A stretch of 64,000 nucleotides of DNA from Pseudomonas sp. Irchel s3h14 (GCF_900187425.1 NZ_FYDJ01000001.1:620001-684000), one strand, 5' to 3'. Positions 1 through 9,012 are shown, counted from the first letter of the stretch. Numbers and translations are program-made. The notes: generated from the sequence alone by a model not told the origin.

Positions 1-318
1 TACGATCATGTACCACTGAAAATCTGACGCCTACAGGGTGCGTCGTATCCAGTACAGGGATGGTCGCATCCAGTGTCGGTGACGTCGTTTACAGATTTTT
101 TCGGCCCTCTTTGCCCCTCTGATCCGCAAAAAAACGGCGAAAACGCGACGTAAAAGACACGCGGCGTTAGTGGGCATGAGTGCGTCGGTGTGAGACGTCG
201 AACGACATGACAAAAGCCTGATGATGCGGCCATCTCGGCGGATTGCAGCTTGAGCGTAGCAGCTCCGTCACTGGGCGCTTTTGCGTCTGGAGTTGGCACA
301 TCCAGGAGTTCGGCAGTA
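1..318. promoter_or_regulatory. Upstream regulatory region of the serine ammonia-lyase gene
   Basis: No gene is supported here; open frames in this stretch are short and unlike known proteins. In P. aeruginosa the choline/betaine transporter genes cbcXWV diverge from sdaB at this point, so this is probably a shared divergent promoter region whose left gene lies outside the window (inference from remembered synteny). It contains a phased direct-repeat array at 42-95, annotated separately. A ribosome binding site AGGAG lies at 304-308, ten bases before the ATG at 319. Confidence 0.5.
42..95 (+). promoter_or_regulatory. Three 21-bp-phased GTCG direct repeats, candidate GbdR-type operator
   Basis: GTCGTATCCAGT (42-53), GTCGCATCCAGT (63-74) and GTCGTTTACAGA (84-95) start exactly 21 bp apart, two helical turns. 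The first two match at 11 of 12 positions. AraC-family regulators of the GATase1-like group, to which GbdR and CdhR belong, bind direct repeats of TGTCGC-like half-sites (ArgR is the known example). The location beside sdaB and gbdR makes GbdR the obvious candidate; the assignment is inference. Confidence 0.45.
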
Positions 319-1695
319 ATGGCTATCAGTGTTTTCGACCTGTTCAAAATCGGCATCGGCCCTTCCAGTTCGCACACCGTGGGACCTATGCGGGCCGCGG
401 CGTTGTTCGTGCAAGGTTTGCGTGAGCAGGGTCTTTTGGAACAAGTACGGCGCGTCGAAGTTCAGCTTTATGGTTCGTTGTCGGCCACCGGCATCGGTCA
501 CGGCAGCGACAACGCAGTGATCATGGGCCTGATGGGCGAGTGGCCGGACGCGATCGATCCGTCGCAAATCGGCATCCGCATCGAAACCCTGCGCGAAACC
601 CACACGCTGTTGCTCGACGGTCGTTTGTCGGTCCCGTTCATCTGGGCCCGGGACATGCGCCTGATCGACGAGAACCTGCCGTTCCACCCCAACGCCATGA
701 CGTTGATCGTCGAAGGCGATGACGGCGAGCTGCATCGCGACACCTACTATTCCATCGGCGGCGGCTTTGTCGTTGATGAGGCACAGGCTTCCAGCGGTGT
801 GGTCGATCTGGACCGCACCGTGCTGCCGTACGATTTCTCCAGCGCCGCCGAACTGCTTAGCCTCTGCAAGCAGCACAATTTGCGCGTCGCCGAATTGATG
901 ATGGCCAACGAGAAGGTCTGGCGCAGCGAAGAGGAAATCCGCGCTGGCCTGATGACACTCTGGCGCGCCATGCAGGATTGCGTGGAGCAAGGCCTCAAGC
1001 ACGAAGGCATTCTGCCCGGTGGCCTGAATGTGCGTCGTCGCGCGGCCAAACTGCACCGCAGCCTTCAAGAACTGAACAAGCCCAACGTGATCGGCTCGAC
1101 CTTGAGCGCCATGGAGTGGGTCAACCTGTTCGCCCTGGCGGTCAACGAAGAAAACGCCGCTGGCGGGCGCATGGTCACGGCACCGACCAATGGCGCGGCG
1201 GGGATCATTCCGGCGGTGTTGCACTACTTTATGAAGTTCAGCGAGGTGGTGACCGACGCCAACGTGGTCGACTATTTCCTCAGTGCGGCGGCGGTAGGGA
1301 TTCTGTGCAAGAAGAACGCTTCGATTTCCGGTGCCGAAGTCGGTTGCCAGGGCGAAGTCGGTTCGGCTTGCGCCATGGCGGCGGCCGGGTTGGCGGAGAT
1401 TCTGGGGGCGACACCGGAGCAGCTGTGTAACGCGGCGGAAATCGGTCTGGAACACAACCTCGGCCTGACCTGCGACCCGGTGGGCGGGTTGGTGCAAGTG
1501 CCGTGCATCGAGCGCAATGCGATTGCCGCGGTGAAAGCCATCAACGCGGCGCAGATGGCGCTGCGTGGCGACGGTCAGCACTTTATCTCGCTGGATCGGG
1601 TGATCCGCACGATGCGTGATACCGGCGCGGACATGCATGACAAATATAAAGAGACATCGCGCGGTGGATTGGCGGTTAGCGCGGTTGAGTGTTGA
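319..1695 (+). CDS. sdaB: L-serine ammonia-lyase (iron-sulfur type)
   Basis: Deaminates L-serine to pyruvate and ammonia in the cytoplasm, the last step of the betaine to glycine to serine route encoded in this window. The 458-residue protein has the family layout: an N-terminal beta domain opening with [20 protein letters not shown], then the alpha domain with the cysteines of the oxygen-sensitive 4Fe-4S cluster ([16 protein letters not shown], and [11 protein letters not shown] near the C-terminus). A TTG codon at 250 would lengthen the frame, but AGGAG at 304-308 and the family N-terminus support the ATG at 319. gbdR follows on the same strand after 539 bp, the same order as PA5379-PA5380. 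The phased repeats at 42-95 suggest control by GbdR. An Fe-S serine dehydratase is a firm call; choosing sdaB over sdaA rests on synteny. Confidence 0.93.
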   Translation: MAISVFDLFKIGIGPSSSHTVGPMRAAALFVQGLREQGLLEQVRRVEVQLYGSLSATGIGHGSDNAVIMGLMGEWPDAIDPSQIGIRIETLRETHTLLLDGRLSVPFIWARDMRLIDENLPFHPNAMTLIVEGDDGELHRDTYYSIGGGFVVDEAQASSGVVDLDRTVLPYDFSSAAELLSLCKQHNLRVAELMMANEKVWRSEEEIRAGLMTLWRAMQDCVEQGLKHEGILPGGLNVRRRAAKLHRSLQELNKPNVIGSTLSAMEWVNLFALAVNEENAAGGRMVTAPTNGAAGIIPAVLHYFMKFSEVVTDANVVDYFLSAAAVGILCKKNASISGAEVGCQGEVGSACAMAAAGLAEILGATPEQLCNAAEIGLEHNLGLTCDPVGGLVQVPCIERNAIAAVKAINAAQMALRGDGQHFISLDRVIRTMRDTGADMHDKYKETSRGGLAVSAVEC

Positions 1696-2234
1696 TTCAG
1701 TAAGACCGAGTTGTCTGCTTCGCGAGCAAGCCCGCTCCCACATTCGACCGCATTACCCTGAGAGAACTCGGTCACCTGTGGGAGCGGGCTTGCTCGCGAA
1801 GGCGTCAGACCAGTCAAAACTGCGCGCAAAATGAACACCCGATTCAAAACGCGCCACGTTTTGGCGCGTCGCTTACAGACAAGCGGCTTCACCTGGATCA
1901 CGGATCCAGGTTGGCCATTACCGCCTGTCACCTGTGCTTGCGGTGACACTCTTCACCAGGTCGCTGTAGCCCTGTTCCCACAAGTGCTACCGATTTGCTC
2001 ACGCCCAACGAGGCAGAGCGTCTCCCGCCGATAATGGCACTTATATCCCCTACTCGCGACGCGGCTTATATAGACGCGGCGCGACGTCGTTTTCAGGAGT
2101 TATTGAACAGCCATTCAACTTTAGGCATGGCATTTGCTCTGTCATTACAAAGCCCGTCTCCCACGCGAGAACGATGGCAATAACAAGAGCCTCCGCCTGA
2201 GGCCATCACCCGCTTTGTGTGAGGAGATACCGCG
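1696..2234. other. Intergenic region with REP pair and gbdR leader
   Basis: No gene is supported in these 539 bases. They hold a REP pair (1719-1800), a perfect 8-bp-arm hairpin (ACGCGCCA at 1849-1856 with TGGCGCGT at 1862-1869) that lacks a T-run and so is not a convincing terminator, and a direct repeat GACGCGGC at 2058-2065 and 2073-2080, 15 bp apart, about 155 bp upstream of gbdR. GAGGAG before 2235 is the gbdR ribosome binding site. Confidence 0.5.
1719..1800. repeat. REP pair, family A (inverted)
   Basis: Two inverted copies of the family A repeat (core GTGGGAGCGGGCTTGCTC, then GCGAA) at 1719-1741 and 1778-1800, about 36 bp apart. It can fold into a long stem-loop downstream of sdaB. 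Confidence 0.85.
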
Positions 2235-3338
2235 ATGACGACGTTCAACTCCGGGGCTCAACCCCAGAACCGTGCGCCTCAATCCATCGGCTTTTTGCTG
2301 CTGGACAATTTCACGCTTATTTCTTTGGCCTCCGCAGTAGAACCCCTGCGTATGGCCAACCAGTTGTCCGGTCGTGAGCTGTATCGCTGGACCACGATCA
2401 CAGTCGATGGCGGTCAGGTCTGGGCCAGTGACGGTCTGCAGATCACCCCCGACTGCTCCATGCACAAAGCACCCGCCCTGGACACCATCATTGTCTGTGG
2501 CGGTATCGGCATCCAGCGCACTGTTACCCGGGAACACGTTTCGTGGCTGCAAAGCCAGGCGCGTCAGTCGCGCCGTCTCGGTGCGGTCTGCACCGGCAGC
2601 TGGGCCCTGGCGTGCGCCGGCCTGCTGGATGGTTTCGATTGCAGCGTCCACTGGGAATGCCTGGCCTCGATGCAGGAAGCTTTCCCGCGTGTGGCCATGA
2701 GTACCCGTCTGTTCACCCTCGACCGTAACCGTTTCACCAGCTCCGGTGGCACCGCGCCGCTGGACATGATGCTGCACCTGATCAGCCGCGATCACGGTCG
2801 TGAACTGTCGGCCGCGATTTCGGAGATGTTTGTCTACGAGCGTATTCGCAACGAGCAGGATCACCAGCGTGTGCCGCTCAAGCACATGCTCGGCACCAAC
2901 CAGCCGAAGTTGCAGGAAATCGTCGCGCTGATGGAGGCCAACCTCGAAGAGCCGATCGACCTCGACGAACTGGCGGTGTATGTCGCCGTGTCGCGTCGTC
3001 AGCTGGAGCGGCTGTTCCAGAAATACCTGCACTGCTCGCCGTCGCGTTACTACCTGAAACTGCGCTTGATTCGCGCCCGGCAGCTGCTCAAGCAAACGCC
3101 GATGTCGATCATCGAAGTGGCGTCGGTGTGTGGTTTCGTGTCCACGCCGCACTTCTCCAAGTGCTACCGCGAATACTTCGGCATTCCGCCGCGTGACGAG
3201 CGCGTAGGTTCCAACACCACGCAACAAGTGGCGATGATGCCGCTGCCGCAAGCACTGGTGCTGTCGCCGTTGTCCGGGCCGTTGTCGGCGTTGAGTCAGG
3301 CGCGCAATGAGTCGACGTTTGCCAGCGTAAGGCTCTAA
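2235..3338 (+). CDS. gbdR: GATase1-like AraC-family regulator GbdR
   Basis: Transcriptional activator of betaine and dimethylglycine catabolism in Pseudomonas, responding to glycine betaine and dimethylglycine (established for P. aeruginosa PA5380). The 367-residue protein has an N-terminal DJ-1/GATase1-like sensor domain (about residues 15-200; SIGFLLLDNFTLISLASAVE, and VCTGSWALACAGLLDG around the nucleophile-elbow position) and a C-terminal AraC double helix-turn-helix (about 235-335; SRRQLERLFQKY and IIEVASVCGFVSTPHFSKCY). GAGGAG precedes the ATG. It lies beside sdaB and the carnitine operon. The phased repeats at 42-95, 11601-11654 and 23759-23790 are candidate targets. CdhR at 9132 is a paralogue. 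Confidence 0.93.
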   Translation: MTTFNSGAQPQNRAPQSIGFLLLDNFTLISLASAVEPLRMANQLSGRELYRWTTITVDGGQVWASDGLQITPDCSMHKAPALDTIIVCGGIGIQRTVTREHVSWLQSQARQSRRLGAVCTGSWALACAGLLDGFDCSVHWECLASMQEAFPRVAMSTRLFTLDRNRFTSSGGTAPLDMMLHLISRDHGRELSAAISEMFVYERIRNEQDHQRVPLKHMLGTNQPKLQEIVALMEANLEEPIDLDELAVYVAVSRRQLERLFQKYLHCSPSRYYLKLRLIRARQLLKQTPMSIIEVASVCGFVSTPHFSKCYREYFGIPPRDERVGSNTTQQVAMMPLPQALVLSPLSGPLSALSQARNESTFASVRL

Positions 3339-3352
3339 ACCGAGGCGCCTGC

Positions 3353-3435
3353 TTCGCGAGCAAGCCCGCTCCCACATTTAACCGAGTTCTCTCTGGGGGA
3401 ATGCGGTCAAATGTGGGAGCGAGCTTGCTCGCGAA
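3353..3435. repeat. REP pair, family A (inverted)
   Basis: Inverted family A copies at 3353-3375 and 3413-3435; the second copy has GAGCTTGCTC instead of GGGCTTGCTC. It fills the convergent gap between gbdR and the small gene at 3445 and ends 9 bases from that gene's stop. Confidence 0.85.
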
Positions 3436-3444
3436 GACGGTTTA

Positions 3445-3708
3445 TCAGGCGCTACGGCTCTGCTGATACTCCGCCAACGCGGGCAGCAATTGCTTGTCGA
3501 TGGCCTGGCGCACGGCCGGCAGAATGGTCGCGCTGCTGGTGTACATCTGCTTGACCATAGTCCGCAGCGTCATCGCCCGTTCATCGTTCAAGCCTCGCAC
3601 TGCACATTCGCAAGCCTGCTCAGCTGTAGAGCCACTCGGTACTTGAAAACCCAACGATTTCAGCTGGCCCAACAGGTCTTCCTGGTCAATCAAATCAGCG
3701 TGCATCAT
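3445..3708 (-). CDS. Conserved small hypothetical protein (PA5381-like position)
   Basis: Predicts an 87-residue soluble, largely helical protein without a signal peptide or membrane segment. The start is one of two adjacent ATGs (3708 or 3705) behind AAGGA; longer frames begin with an unlike proline/arginine-rich stretch. Visible features are an N-terminal LIDQEDLLGQLKSLGF segment, a cysteine pair in EQACECAVRGL, and a helical tail ending AEYQQSRSA. No catalytic motif was recognised. It is convergent with gbdR; in P. aeruginosa a small unknown gene occupies the same place. Its function is unknown. Confidence 0.7.
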   Translation of the reverse strand: MMHADLIDQEDLLGQLKSLGFQVPSGSTAEQACECAVRGLNDERAMTLRTMVKQMYTSSATILPAVRQAIDKQLLPALAEYQQSRSA

Positions 3709-3814
3709 GACGCAATCCTTCTTCAGGGAACGGTGTCGTGGCTCGATTCTCGTAGGGGGGCGGGGTGGCGGCAAGGACGATTTGTCGCAATGGCCGCAAT
3801 ACCTATGAACAGGT

Positions 3815-3960
3815 CGTTTTCGGCTAACTTGCTGCGGATAGGAGTGGGCACACTGGAGTCAGCTGGCTTCACGAAGGTTTGGTCACCCTCGCGCAACGGC
3901 TCCTCAACAGTACCCACCTCTGCCCCGATCCTGTCACGGCTTGATCGGGGTTTTTTTTGC
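3815..3960 (+). ncRNA. Candidate small RNA ending in an intrinsic terminator
   Basis: A strong terminator (3923-3958) faces the plus strand, but no plus-strand gene ends here: gbdR ends 585 bp upstream and the gene between is on the other strand. A short plus-strand transcript starting somewhere around 3815-3850 would explain it. The segment contains GTGGGCAC (3844-3851) and its partial complement GTACCCAC (3910-3917), which could close a long outer stem. The promoter is not clear, and no known sRNA family was recognised. Confidence 0.3.
3923..3958 (+). terminator. Rho-independent terminator
   Basis: The stem CCCCGATC (3923-3930) pairs with GATCGGGG (3943-3950), followed by eight T residues (3951-3958). 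It is oriented for plus-strand transcription. Confidence 0.75.
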
Positions 3961-3999
3961 CTGTGAATCAGGGATAGAGGTGGTGTCTGGGCTGACGCC

Positions 4000-4077
4000 T
4001 TCGCGAGCAAGCCCGCTCCCACATTCGACCGAGTGCTCTCAGGAGAATGCGGTCAACTGTGGGAGCGGGCTTGCTCC
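4000..4077. repeat. REP pair, family A (inverted, second arm shortened)
   Basis: The first arm (4000-4022) is complete. The second (4059-4077) keeps GTGGGAGCGGGCTTGCTC but lacks the terminal GCGAA. It lies 34 bp past the stop codon of the carnitine operon's last gene. Confidence 0.8.
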
Positions 4078-4111
4078 GGGCGGCGTTCCGACGAAGAACG
4101 ATTACGCGGTT

Positions 4112-5275
4112 TTAGCGTTGCAATACGAGGATGCGCGACAACAATTCATCACGGTCGACATAGCAACCCTGAAAATGCCGGGCGCCGGTGGCGGGGTCGA
4201 AGGCGTTGCGGGCGTGGAGGGTGCGGCGGTTGTCGAAACACCACATTTCGCCGGGGTTTAACCGCGTCATCACCCGGAATCGTGTTTCCCGGGTCATCGC
4301 AATAAAGCGGCGGTAGGCGTGATAGAGAGCGGGCATCTGCTCGACCGACGCATCGAACGGACCGCGCAGAAAGTTCGCCATGCGGATTTCCGAAACCTGC
4401 CCAAAGGCATCCAGCGCGATGATCGGCGCGAGACGGCGGTAGTCGCTGTGGCGGTCTTTGTTGCGGAACTCCACAGGTATTTCGCAAAGGCTTTTGAACG
4501 CCTCGGGATCTTCATCGCGCAAGGCTTCGGCAATGGCAAAACCGTCGACGAAAATACTCTCGCCACCGTCAGCGTCATTCACCAGGCAATGCAGAAACTG
4601 CAGCCCCGGTTGCAACTCCCGGGTCGGCAGGTCGCTGTGCAGCGGCAGGTTGAAAGCGGTGTAGGCGTTGCTGTCGGCATCAGCCTTGGATTGCACGTTG
4701 AACAGCACGCCAAAATTGCTCTCGCGGATGAAGGAAATCCGCTGGGCGATCAGCTTCAACGAGCCCGGCTCGGTGGGCACACCGCGGACCTGGGTCAGGC
4801 CGAGATCGCGCACGGCCAGCAGCCATTGCAGCAAGGCGTCGTTGTCGTTCATCAACGCCTGGTAGTCGAATACCGGCAGCTTCAGGTTGCTGTTCCAGAG
4901 CTGGCTTTTGGGCTTGGATGCCCGGCGTTCGGCGCGGGACTGATCATCGTAGGCGTGGGCCCGTAACCAGCCAGGATCGAAGCGGCTGAGGTGGCCGTCC
5001 TGCCAATCGACACGCAGGCAGCCTTCGGCATCAATGCTGACGTTCGAGGGCTTCAGGTTTTCGGCGACGTCGACGATTTCCAGCACTTGCTCGCGGGTGA
5101 CGGTGTAGACGCACAGCGGGCACGGGCAGTTGTCCCGCAACCACTGATGATGAAACGGGCTGACACGGTCATCGGCCCACTTCACTTGAATTCGGTCCGC
5201 CAGGGTGTGTACGGCGGTCAACGCGCTGATCAACGGGTAGGTACGGAAGTCGGCAAAAGCGGCGGCGGTGTTCAA
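4112..5275 (-). CDS. Gamma-butyrobetaine dioxygenase (TauD/TfdA family)
   Basis: Fe(II)/2-oxoglutarate-dependent hydroxylase expected to convert gamma-butyrobetaine to L-carnitine. The 387-residue protein has the two-domain architecture of gamma-butyrobetaine hydroxylase: an N-terminal DUF971-like zinc domain (HQWLRDNCPCPLC, followed by a histidine-poor beta region) and a C-terminal jelly-roll with the iron ligands HSD in NLPLHSDLPTRE and a distal histidine in RRTLHARNAF; RNAFDP carries the likely 2-oxoglutarate arginine. It is the last gene of the minus-strand carnitine operon, 14 bp after cdhB, so carnitine made here would feed directly into CdhA. A trimethyllysine dioxygenase-like activity is the main alternative, but the operon favours butyrobetaine. 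Confidence 0.88.
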   Translation of the reverse strand: MNTAAAFADFRTYPLISALTAVHTLADRIQVKWADDRVSPFHHQWLRDNCPCPLCVYTVTREQVLEIVDVAENLKPSNVSIDAEGCLRVDWQDGHLSRFDPGWLRAHAYDDQSRAERRASKPKSQLWNSNLKLPVFDYQALMNDNDALLQWLLAVRDLGLTQVRGVPTEPGSLKLIAQRISFIRESNFGVLFNVQSKADADSNAYTAFNLPLHSDLPTRELQPGLQFLHCLVNDADGGESIFVDGFAIAEALRDEDPEAFKSLCEIPVEFRNKDRHSDYRRLAPIIALDAFGQVSEIRMANFLRGPFDASVEQMPALYHAYRRFIAMTRETRFRVMTRLNPGEMWCFDNRRTLHARNAFDPATGARHFQGCYVDRDELLSRILVLQR

Positions 5276-5289
5276 TGGCGATCTCCTTG

Positions 5290-5766
5290 TTATTTTTTAG
5301 GGGGTAACGCGATCACTCGGCCAATGTAGTCGGGGGCGGGAAGGTCGGTTTGCTCGGCGACGATGGCTTGCAGCTTGCTCAAGGTGTCTTCGCTGAACGG
5401 TGCGGAGCGCGGCCCGGCGAGGTCGACGTGCAGCAGCATTTGCTCGTTGCCCGCCAGCTCCTTGTCATCGCCTACCCAATGCAGGCTGTGATAGAGGTGC
5501 AGGCGTTTACTGTCGTGGCCGATGATTTGGGTGTGCACTTCGACGTCGGCGTCGAGCTTCACTTCGTGCAGGTAATTGAGGTGCAATTCGAGGGTGAACA
5601 GCGAGTTGCCGCTGGCTTCGCGGTTGTTGCTGTCCATGCCCAGACGATCCATCAGCGCGTCGGTGGCGTAGCTGAAGATGAGCAGGTAGAAGGCATCGCG
5701 CAGGTGGCCGTTGTAGTCGACCCAGTCGGGGATGATTTTGGTTTGGTAGGTGGTGAGGGTGGGCAT
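5290..5766 (-). CDS. cdhB: Betainyl-CoA thioesterase (4HBT-like hotdog fold)
   Basis: Hydrolyses betainyl-CoA to glycine betaine and CoA, completing carnitine to betaine conversion (role established for the cdh cluster by family and pathway work). The 158-residue single hotdog-fold protein has the usual early motif DWVDYNGHLRDAFYLLIF, in which the Asp/Asn-Gly-His region forms the active-site loop. The start at 5766 is chosen because MPTLTTYQTKIIPDWVDY is the family N-terminus; a longer reading frame would run into the REP element at 5793-5899. It sits between cdhA and the butyrobetaine dioxygenase gene. Confidence 0.85.
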   Translation of the reverse strand: MPTLTTYQTKIIPDWVDYNGHLRDAFYLLIFSYATDALMDRLGMDSNNREASGNSLFTLELHLNYLHEVKLDADVEVHTQIIGHDSKRLHLYHSLHWVGDDKELAGNEQMLLHVDLAGPRSAPFSEDTLSKLQAIVAEQTDLPAPDYIGRVIALPPKK

Positions 5767-5792
5767 GATTCTCTCCAGACATGATCGGGGAT

Positions 5793-5899
5793 GATCGTTC
5801 CCACGCTCCGCGTGGGAATGCAGCCCGGGACGCTCCGCGTCCCAAGAGCGGACGCAGAGCGTCCATTGAGGCATTCCCACGCAGAGCGTGGGAACGATC
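5793..5899. repeat. REP cluster, family B, inside the carnitine operon
   Basis: Family B element (GATCGTTCCCACGC type): outer arms GATCGTTCCCACGC and GCGTGGGAACGATC enclose an inner inverted pair of GGGACGC/CGTCC motifs. It lies between cdhA and cdhB. Confidence 0.85.
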
Positions 5900-5910
5900 A
5901 GAGGGGAGGT

Positions 5911-6876
5911 TTACTCGCTGAAAGCCATCCCATGCTTCTCTTTGGTGGTCTTCACCGCTTCCAGCACCGCCAGCAAGCAATCATCACGATAGCGCTCCAG
6001 CGCCGAAATGCTGTGCGTGCCCAGCTGATCGCTGGTGCCATCCACCACATCATCAATCAACTTGTCGGTCAGCTCCGGTGCCGGCAGATACGTCCACGGC
6101 AACTGCAACGCCGGCCCGAATTGCGCCATGAAGTGCCGCATGCCCGCATCGCCACCCGCCAGGGTGTACGTCAAGAATGTGCCCATGAACGACCAGCGCA
6201 GACCCGCACCAAAGCGGATTGCATCATCGATTTCACCGGTGGTCGCCACACCGTCGTTGACCAGGTGCAGTGCCTCACGCCACAGCGCTTCGAGCAAGCG
6301 ATCGGCGATAAAACCGGGTACTTCCTTGCGCACATGCAACGGACGCATGCCCAAGGATTCATAGACTTTCATTGCTGCTTGAACGGCTTCCGGGGCGGTG
6401 TTTTTGCCGCCAACCACTTCCACCAGCGGCAGCAAATAAACCGGGTTGAACGGGTGGCCGACCACGCAACGTTCCGGGTGTGTCGAACTCTCGTAGAACT
6501 CGCTCGGCAACAGGCCGGAAGTACTGGAGCCGATCAAGGCATTGGGCTTGGCCGCCGCGCTGATTTTGCTGTGCAGTTCCAGTTTCAGGTCCAGACGCTC
6601 AGGGGCGCTTTCCTGAATGAAATCCGCGTCGCGAACGCATTCTTCGATGGTTGCGACAAAGCGCAGCCGATCCTGCGATGCACCCGGCGCAAGGCCCTGT
6701 TTCTCCAACGCGCCCCAGGCATTGGCGACGCGTTTGCGCAGCGCGACTTCGGCACCGGGCGCCGGGTCCCAGGCCACCACGTCGAGGCCGTGGGCGAGGG
6801 CGCGGGACACCCAACCGCTGCCGATGACACCGCTGCCCAAGGCTGCGAAGGTTTTGATTTCAGTGATAAAGCTCAT
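5911..6876 (-). CDS. cdhA: L-carnitine 3-dehydrogenase
   Basis: NAD-dependent oxidation of L-carnitine to 3-dehydrocarnitine, the entry reaction of carnitine catabolism. The 321-residue protein is a 3-hydroxyacyl-CoA-dehydrogenase-type enzyme: an N-terminal Rossmann fold ([21 protein letters not shown], then VVAWDP with the NAD-specific aspartate) and a C-terminal helical domain with the substrate region [17 protein letters not shown] and [20 protein letters not shown]. The length equals that of characterised Pseudomonas carnitine dehydrogenases. It is separated from cdhC by a REP pair and from cdhB by a family B REP, but all share one strand. Confidence 0.93.
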   Translation of the reverse strand: MSFITEIKTFAALGSGVIGSGWVSRALAHGLDVVAWDPAPGAEVALRKRVANAWGALEKQGLAPGASQDRLRFVATIEECVRDADFIQESAPERLDLKLELHSKISAAAKPNALIGSSTSGLLPSEFYESSTHPERCVVGHPFNPVYLLPLVEVVGGKNTAPEAVQAAMKVYESLGMRPLHVRKEVPGFIADRLLEALWREALHLVNDGVATTGEIDDAIRFGAGLRWSFMGTFLTYTLAGGDAGMRHFMAQFGPALQLPWTYLPAPELTDKLIDDVVDGTSDQLGTHSISALERYRDDCLLAVLEAVKTTKEKHGMAFSE

Positions 6877-6906
6877 GGCGACGTCCTAAAAGAATTCGGT
6901 GATCCC

Positions 6907-6999
6907 CTGTGGGAGCGGGCTTGCTCGCGAAAGCGGAGTGTCAGTCGACAGAAATGTCGAATGTACCGGCCTCTTCGCGAGCAAGCCCGCTCCCACAGG
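6907..6999. repeat. REP pair, family A, inside the carnitine operon
   Basis: CCTGTGGGAGCGGGCTTGCT begins the left arm at 6907 and the inverted arm ends with CCCACAGG at 6999. It lies between cdhC and cdhA, so the operon transcript would carry a long stem-loop here. Confidence 0.85.
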
Positions 7000-7017
7000 G
7001 TTAGGTGTAGGCGTGGG

Positions 7018-7905
7018 TTAACCGCGCTTGGTCAGGCCCATTTTTGCCCGGCCTTCCGCCGGCGTCAGAACACGGGCGCCGAGACGGCTGAGGATTTCCG
7101 AGGCGCGTTCGACCAGTTGGCCGTTGGTCGCCAGTACGCCCTTGTCCAGCCAGATGTTGTCTTCCAGACCGACCCGCACATTGCCGCCGAGCAACACCGC
7201 TTGCGCAGCCATCGGCATTTGCATGCGACCGATGCCGAAACCGGCCCAGACCGCATTGGCGGGCAGGTTGTCGACCATGGCTTTCATGGTGGTGGTGTCG
7301 GCCGGCGCACCCCACGGGATGCCCAGGCAGAGTTGGAACAGCGGGTCGTCGAGTAACCCTTCCTTGATCATCTGCTTGGCAAACCACAGATGGCCGGTGT
7401 CGAAGATTTCCAGCTCGGCCTTCACGCCCAGCTCTTGAATTCGCTTCGCGCCGGAACGAAGTTGCGCCGGGGTGGAAACGTAAATGGTGTCCCCGTCGCC
7501 GAAGTTCAGGGTGCCGCAATCGAGGGTGCAGATTTCCGGCAGCAGTTCTTCAACGTGGGCCAGACGGGTCAGCGGGCCGACCAGGTCGGTGTTCGGGCCG
7601 AACTCCATCGGGTTCTCGCCCGCGCCGATTTCCAGGTCGCCGCCCATGCCGGCGGTGAGGTTGACGATGATGTCGACGTCCGCCTCGCGGATGCGCTCCA
7701 TCACTTCGCGATACAGCGCGACATCACGGCTGAATTTGCCGGTTTCGGGGTTACGCACGTGGCAGTGGACTACGGTGGCGCCGGCCTTGGCGGCTTCCAC
7801 GGCGGCAGCGGCGATTTGTTTCGGGGTGACCGGCACGTGTGGGCTTTTGCTGGTCGTGTCGCCAGCACCGGTGAGTGCGCAGGTGATGATGACGTCGTGG
7901 TTCAT
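7018..7905 (-). CDS. cdhC: 3-dehydrocarnitine cleavage enzyme (BKACE family, DUF849)
   Basis: Zinc-dependent beta-keto acid cleavage enzyme: 3-dehydrocarnitine plus acetyl-CoA gives betainyl-CoA and acetoacetate. The 295-residue TIM-barrel protein starts with [14 protein letters not shown] and carries the BKACE zinc-ligand pair HCHVRN near residue 50 with PVTPKQIA before it, and NLTAGMGG further on. It lies between caiX and cdhA, as in P. aeruginosa PA5388-PA5386. The operon context fixes dehydrocarnitine as substrate better than the sequence alone does. Confidence 0.9.
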   Translation of the reverse strand: MNHDVIITCALTGAGDTTSKSPHVPVTPKQIAAAAVEAAKAGATVVHCHVRNPETGKFSRDVALYREVMERIREADVDIIVNLTAGMGGDLEIGAGENPMEFGPNTDLVGPLTRLAHVEELLPEICTLDCGTLNFGDGDTIYVSTPAQLRSGAKRIQELGVKAELEIFDTGHLWFAKQMIKEGLLDDPLFQLCLGIPWGAPADTTTMKAMVDNLPANAVWAGFGIGRMQMPMAAQAVLLGGNVRVGLEDNIWLDKGVLATNGQLVERASEILSRLGARVLTPAEGRAKMGLTKRG

Positions 7906-7979
7906 GAGGCGGGTTCCTTGCAGGCGTGATGATTCCGTTCGCAGCCCGGACGGGCTGCGAGTCGGTGGTTCAATCGGGT

Positions 7980-8924
7980 TTATTTAGTGGTCAGTTTCAG
8001 GTTGTCAGCCGCCGGTTTGCCATCGAAGGTGGTCACGCCTTCGAGCCAGCGTTGCTTGTCTTGCGGGTGATCTTTCAGCCATTGCTTGGCCGACTCGAAA
8101 GCGTCCTTGTGATCCAGCAGCGGCTGCATCATCCGGCTCTCGTCTTCGGCGGTGTAAGTCAGATTGCTCAGCAAACGACCGATGTTCGGGCATTGCTGTG
8201 CGTAGTTTGGCGAGGTGACGGTCCAGACCGTGGCCATGCCTTCGTTCGGGCCCAGAGCGTCTTCGCTGCCGGTGAGGTAAGTCATCTGCACGTTGACGTT
8301 CATCGGGTGCGGCGCCCAGCCGAAGAACACCACAGCCTCTTTGCGTCGCACGGCTCGATCCACCGCCGCGAGCATGCCGGCCTCACTGGACTCGACCAGC
8401 TGGAACTTGCCGAGGCCAAACTGGTTCTTGGCGATCATCGCCTTGATCTGGGTGTTGGCGCCCGAACCAGGCTCGATGCCGTAGATTTTGCCGCCCAGTT
8501 CCTTTTCAAACTTGGCGATGTCGGCAAAGGTTTTCAGGCCCTTGTCGGCGAGATACGTCGGTACCGCGAGTGTGGCGCGGGCATCTTTCAGGCTTGGCGC
8601 CTCAAGCACCTTGACCTGATTGGCCGAAACGAACGGCGTGATGGTCTGGGTCATCAGCGGGTTCCAGTAGCCCAGGAACAAGTCCAGGCGCTGGTCGCGG
8701 ATCCCGGCGAAGATAATTTGCTGGGAAGCGCTGGTTTGTTTGGTGTTGTAGCCGAGGCCATCAAGCAGGACTTGGGTCATGGCACTGGTGGCGATCACGT
8801 CGGTCCAGTTCACGACGCCCATGCGCACGTTCTGGCATGAAGCAGGTTCGGCCGCCATGACGCTGGCGCTCAGGAAAGCGGTACCGCTGAGTGCAAGAAC
8901 ACAGCTGCTGATCAGTCGTTTCAT
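7980..8924 (-). CDS. caiX: Carnitine-binding periplasmic protein of ABC transporter
   Basis: Substrate-binding component that delivers carnitine to the shared choline/betaine/carnitine ABC permease; no permease or ATPase gene is adjacent. The 314-residue OpuAC-like protein begins with a Sec signal peptide ([20 protein letters not shown], cleavage near VMAAEP). The start at 8924 follows GAGGAA; longer frames are unlike a signal peptide. It is the first gene of the minus-strand operon caiX-cdhC-cdhA-cdhB-dioxygenase. The direct repeats at 9013-9047, about 90 bp upstream, are the likely CdhR site. Confidence 0.9.
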   Translation of the reverse strand: MKRLISSCVLALSGTAFLSASVMAAEPASCQNVRMGVVNWTDVIATSAMTQVLLDGLGYNTKQTSASQQIIFAGIRDQRLDLFLGYWNPLMTQTITPFVSANQVKVLEAPSLKDARATLAVPTYLADKGLKTFADIAKFEKELGGKIYGIEPGSGANTQIKAMIAKNQFGLGKFQLVESSEAGMLAAVDRAVRRKEAVVFFGWAPHPMNVNVQMTYLTGSEDALGPNEGMATVWTVTSPNYAQQCPNIGRLLSNLTYTAEDESRMMQPLLDHKDAFESAKQWLKDHPQDKQRWLEGVTTFDGKPAADNLKLTTK

Positions 8925-9012
8925 CTCAGGTTCCTCGGCAGACGTTATTGTGGGTTCCGGCATCTTTGTGCGCCGGTGATGCCAAGTTACGCAGCTTAAG
9001 GCCCGCTAAAGC

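Noticed and set aside
6..377. Minus-strand open frame of 123 codons overlapping the sdaB start
   Set aside because: No family resemblance, overlaps the sdaB coding start, and its apparent 7-residue periodicity comes from the 21-bp operator repeats.
1849..1869. Hairpin after sdaB as a terminator
   Set aside because: It has a perfect 8-bp stem but no T-run; left as an unassigned hairpin.
4319..4966. Long open frames antisense to the dioxygenase and other GC-rich genes (for example 31819-34758 on the minus strand)
   Set aside because: These are typical of high-GC Pseudomonas genes; they have no recognisable domains and the opposite strand encodes clear enzymes.
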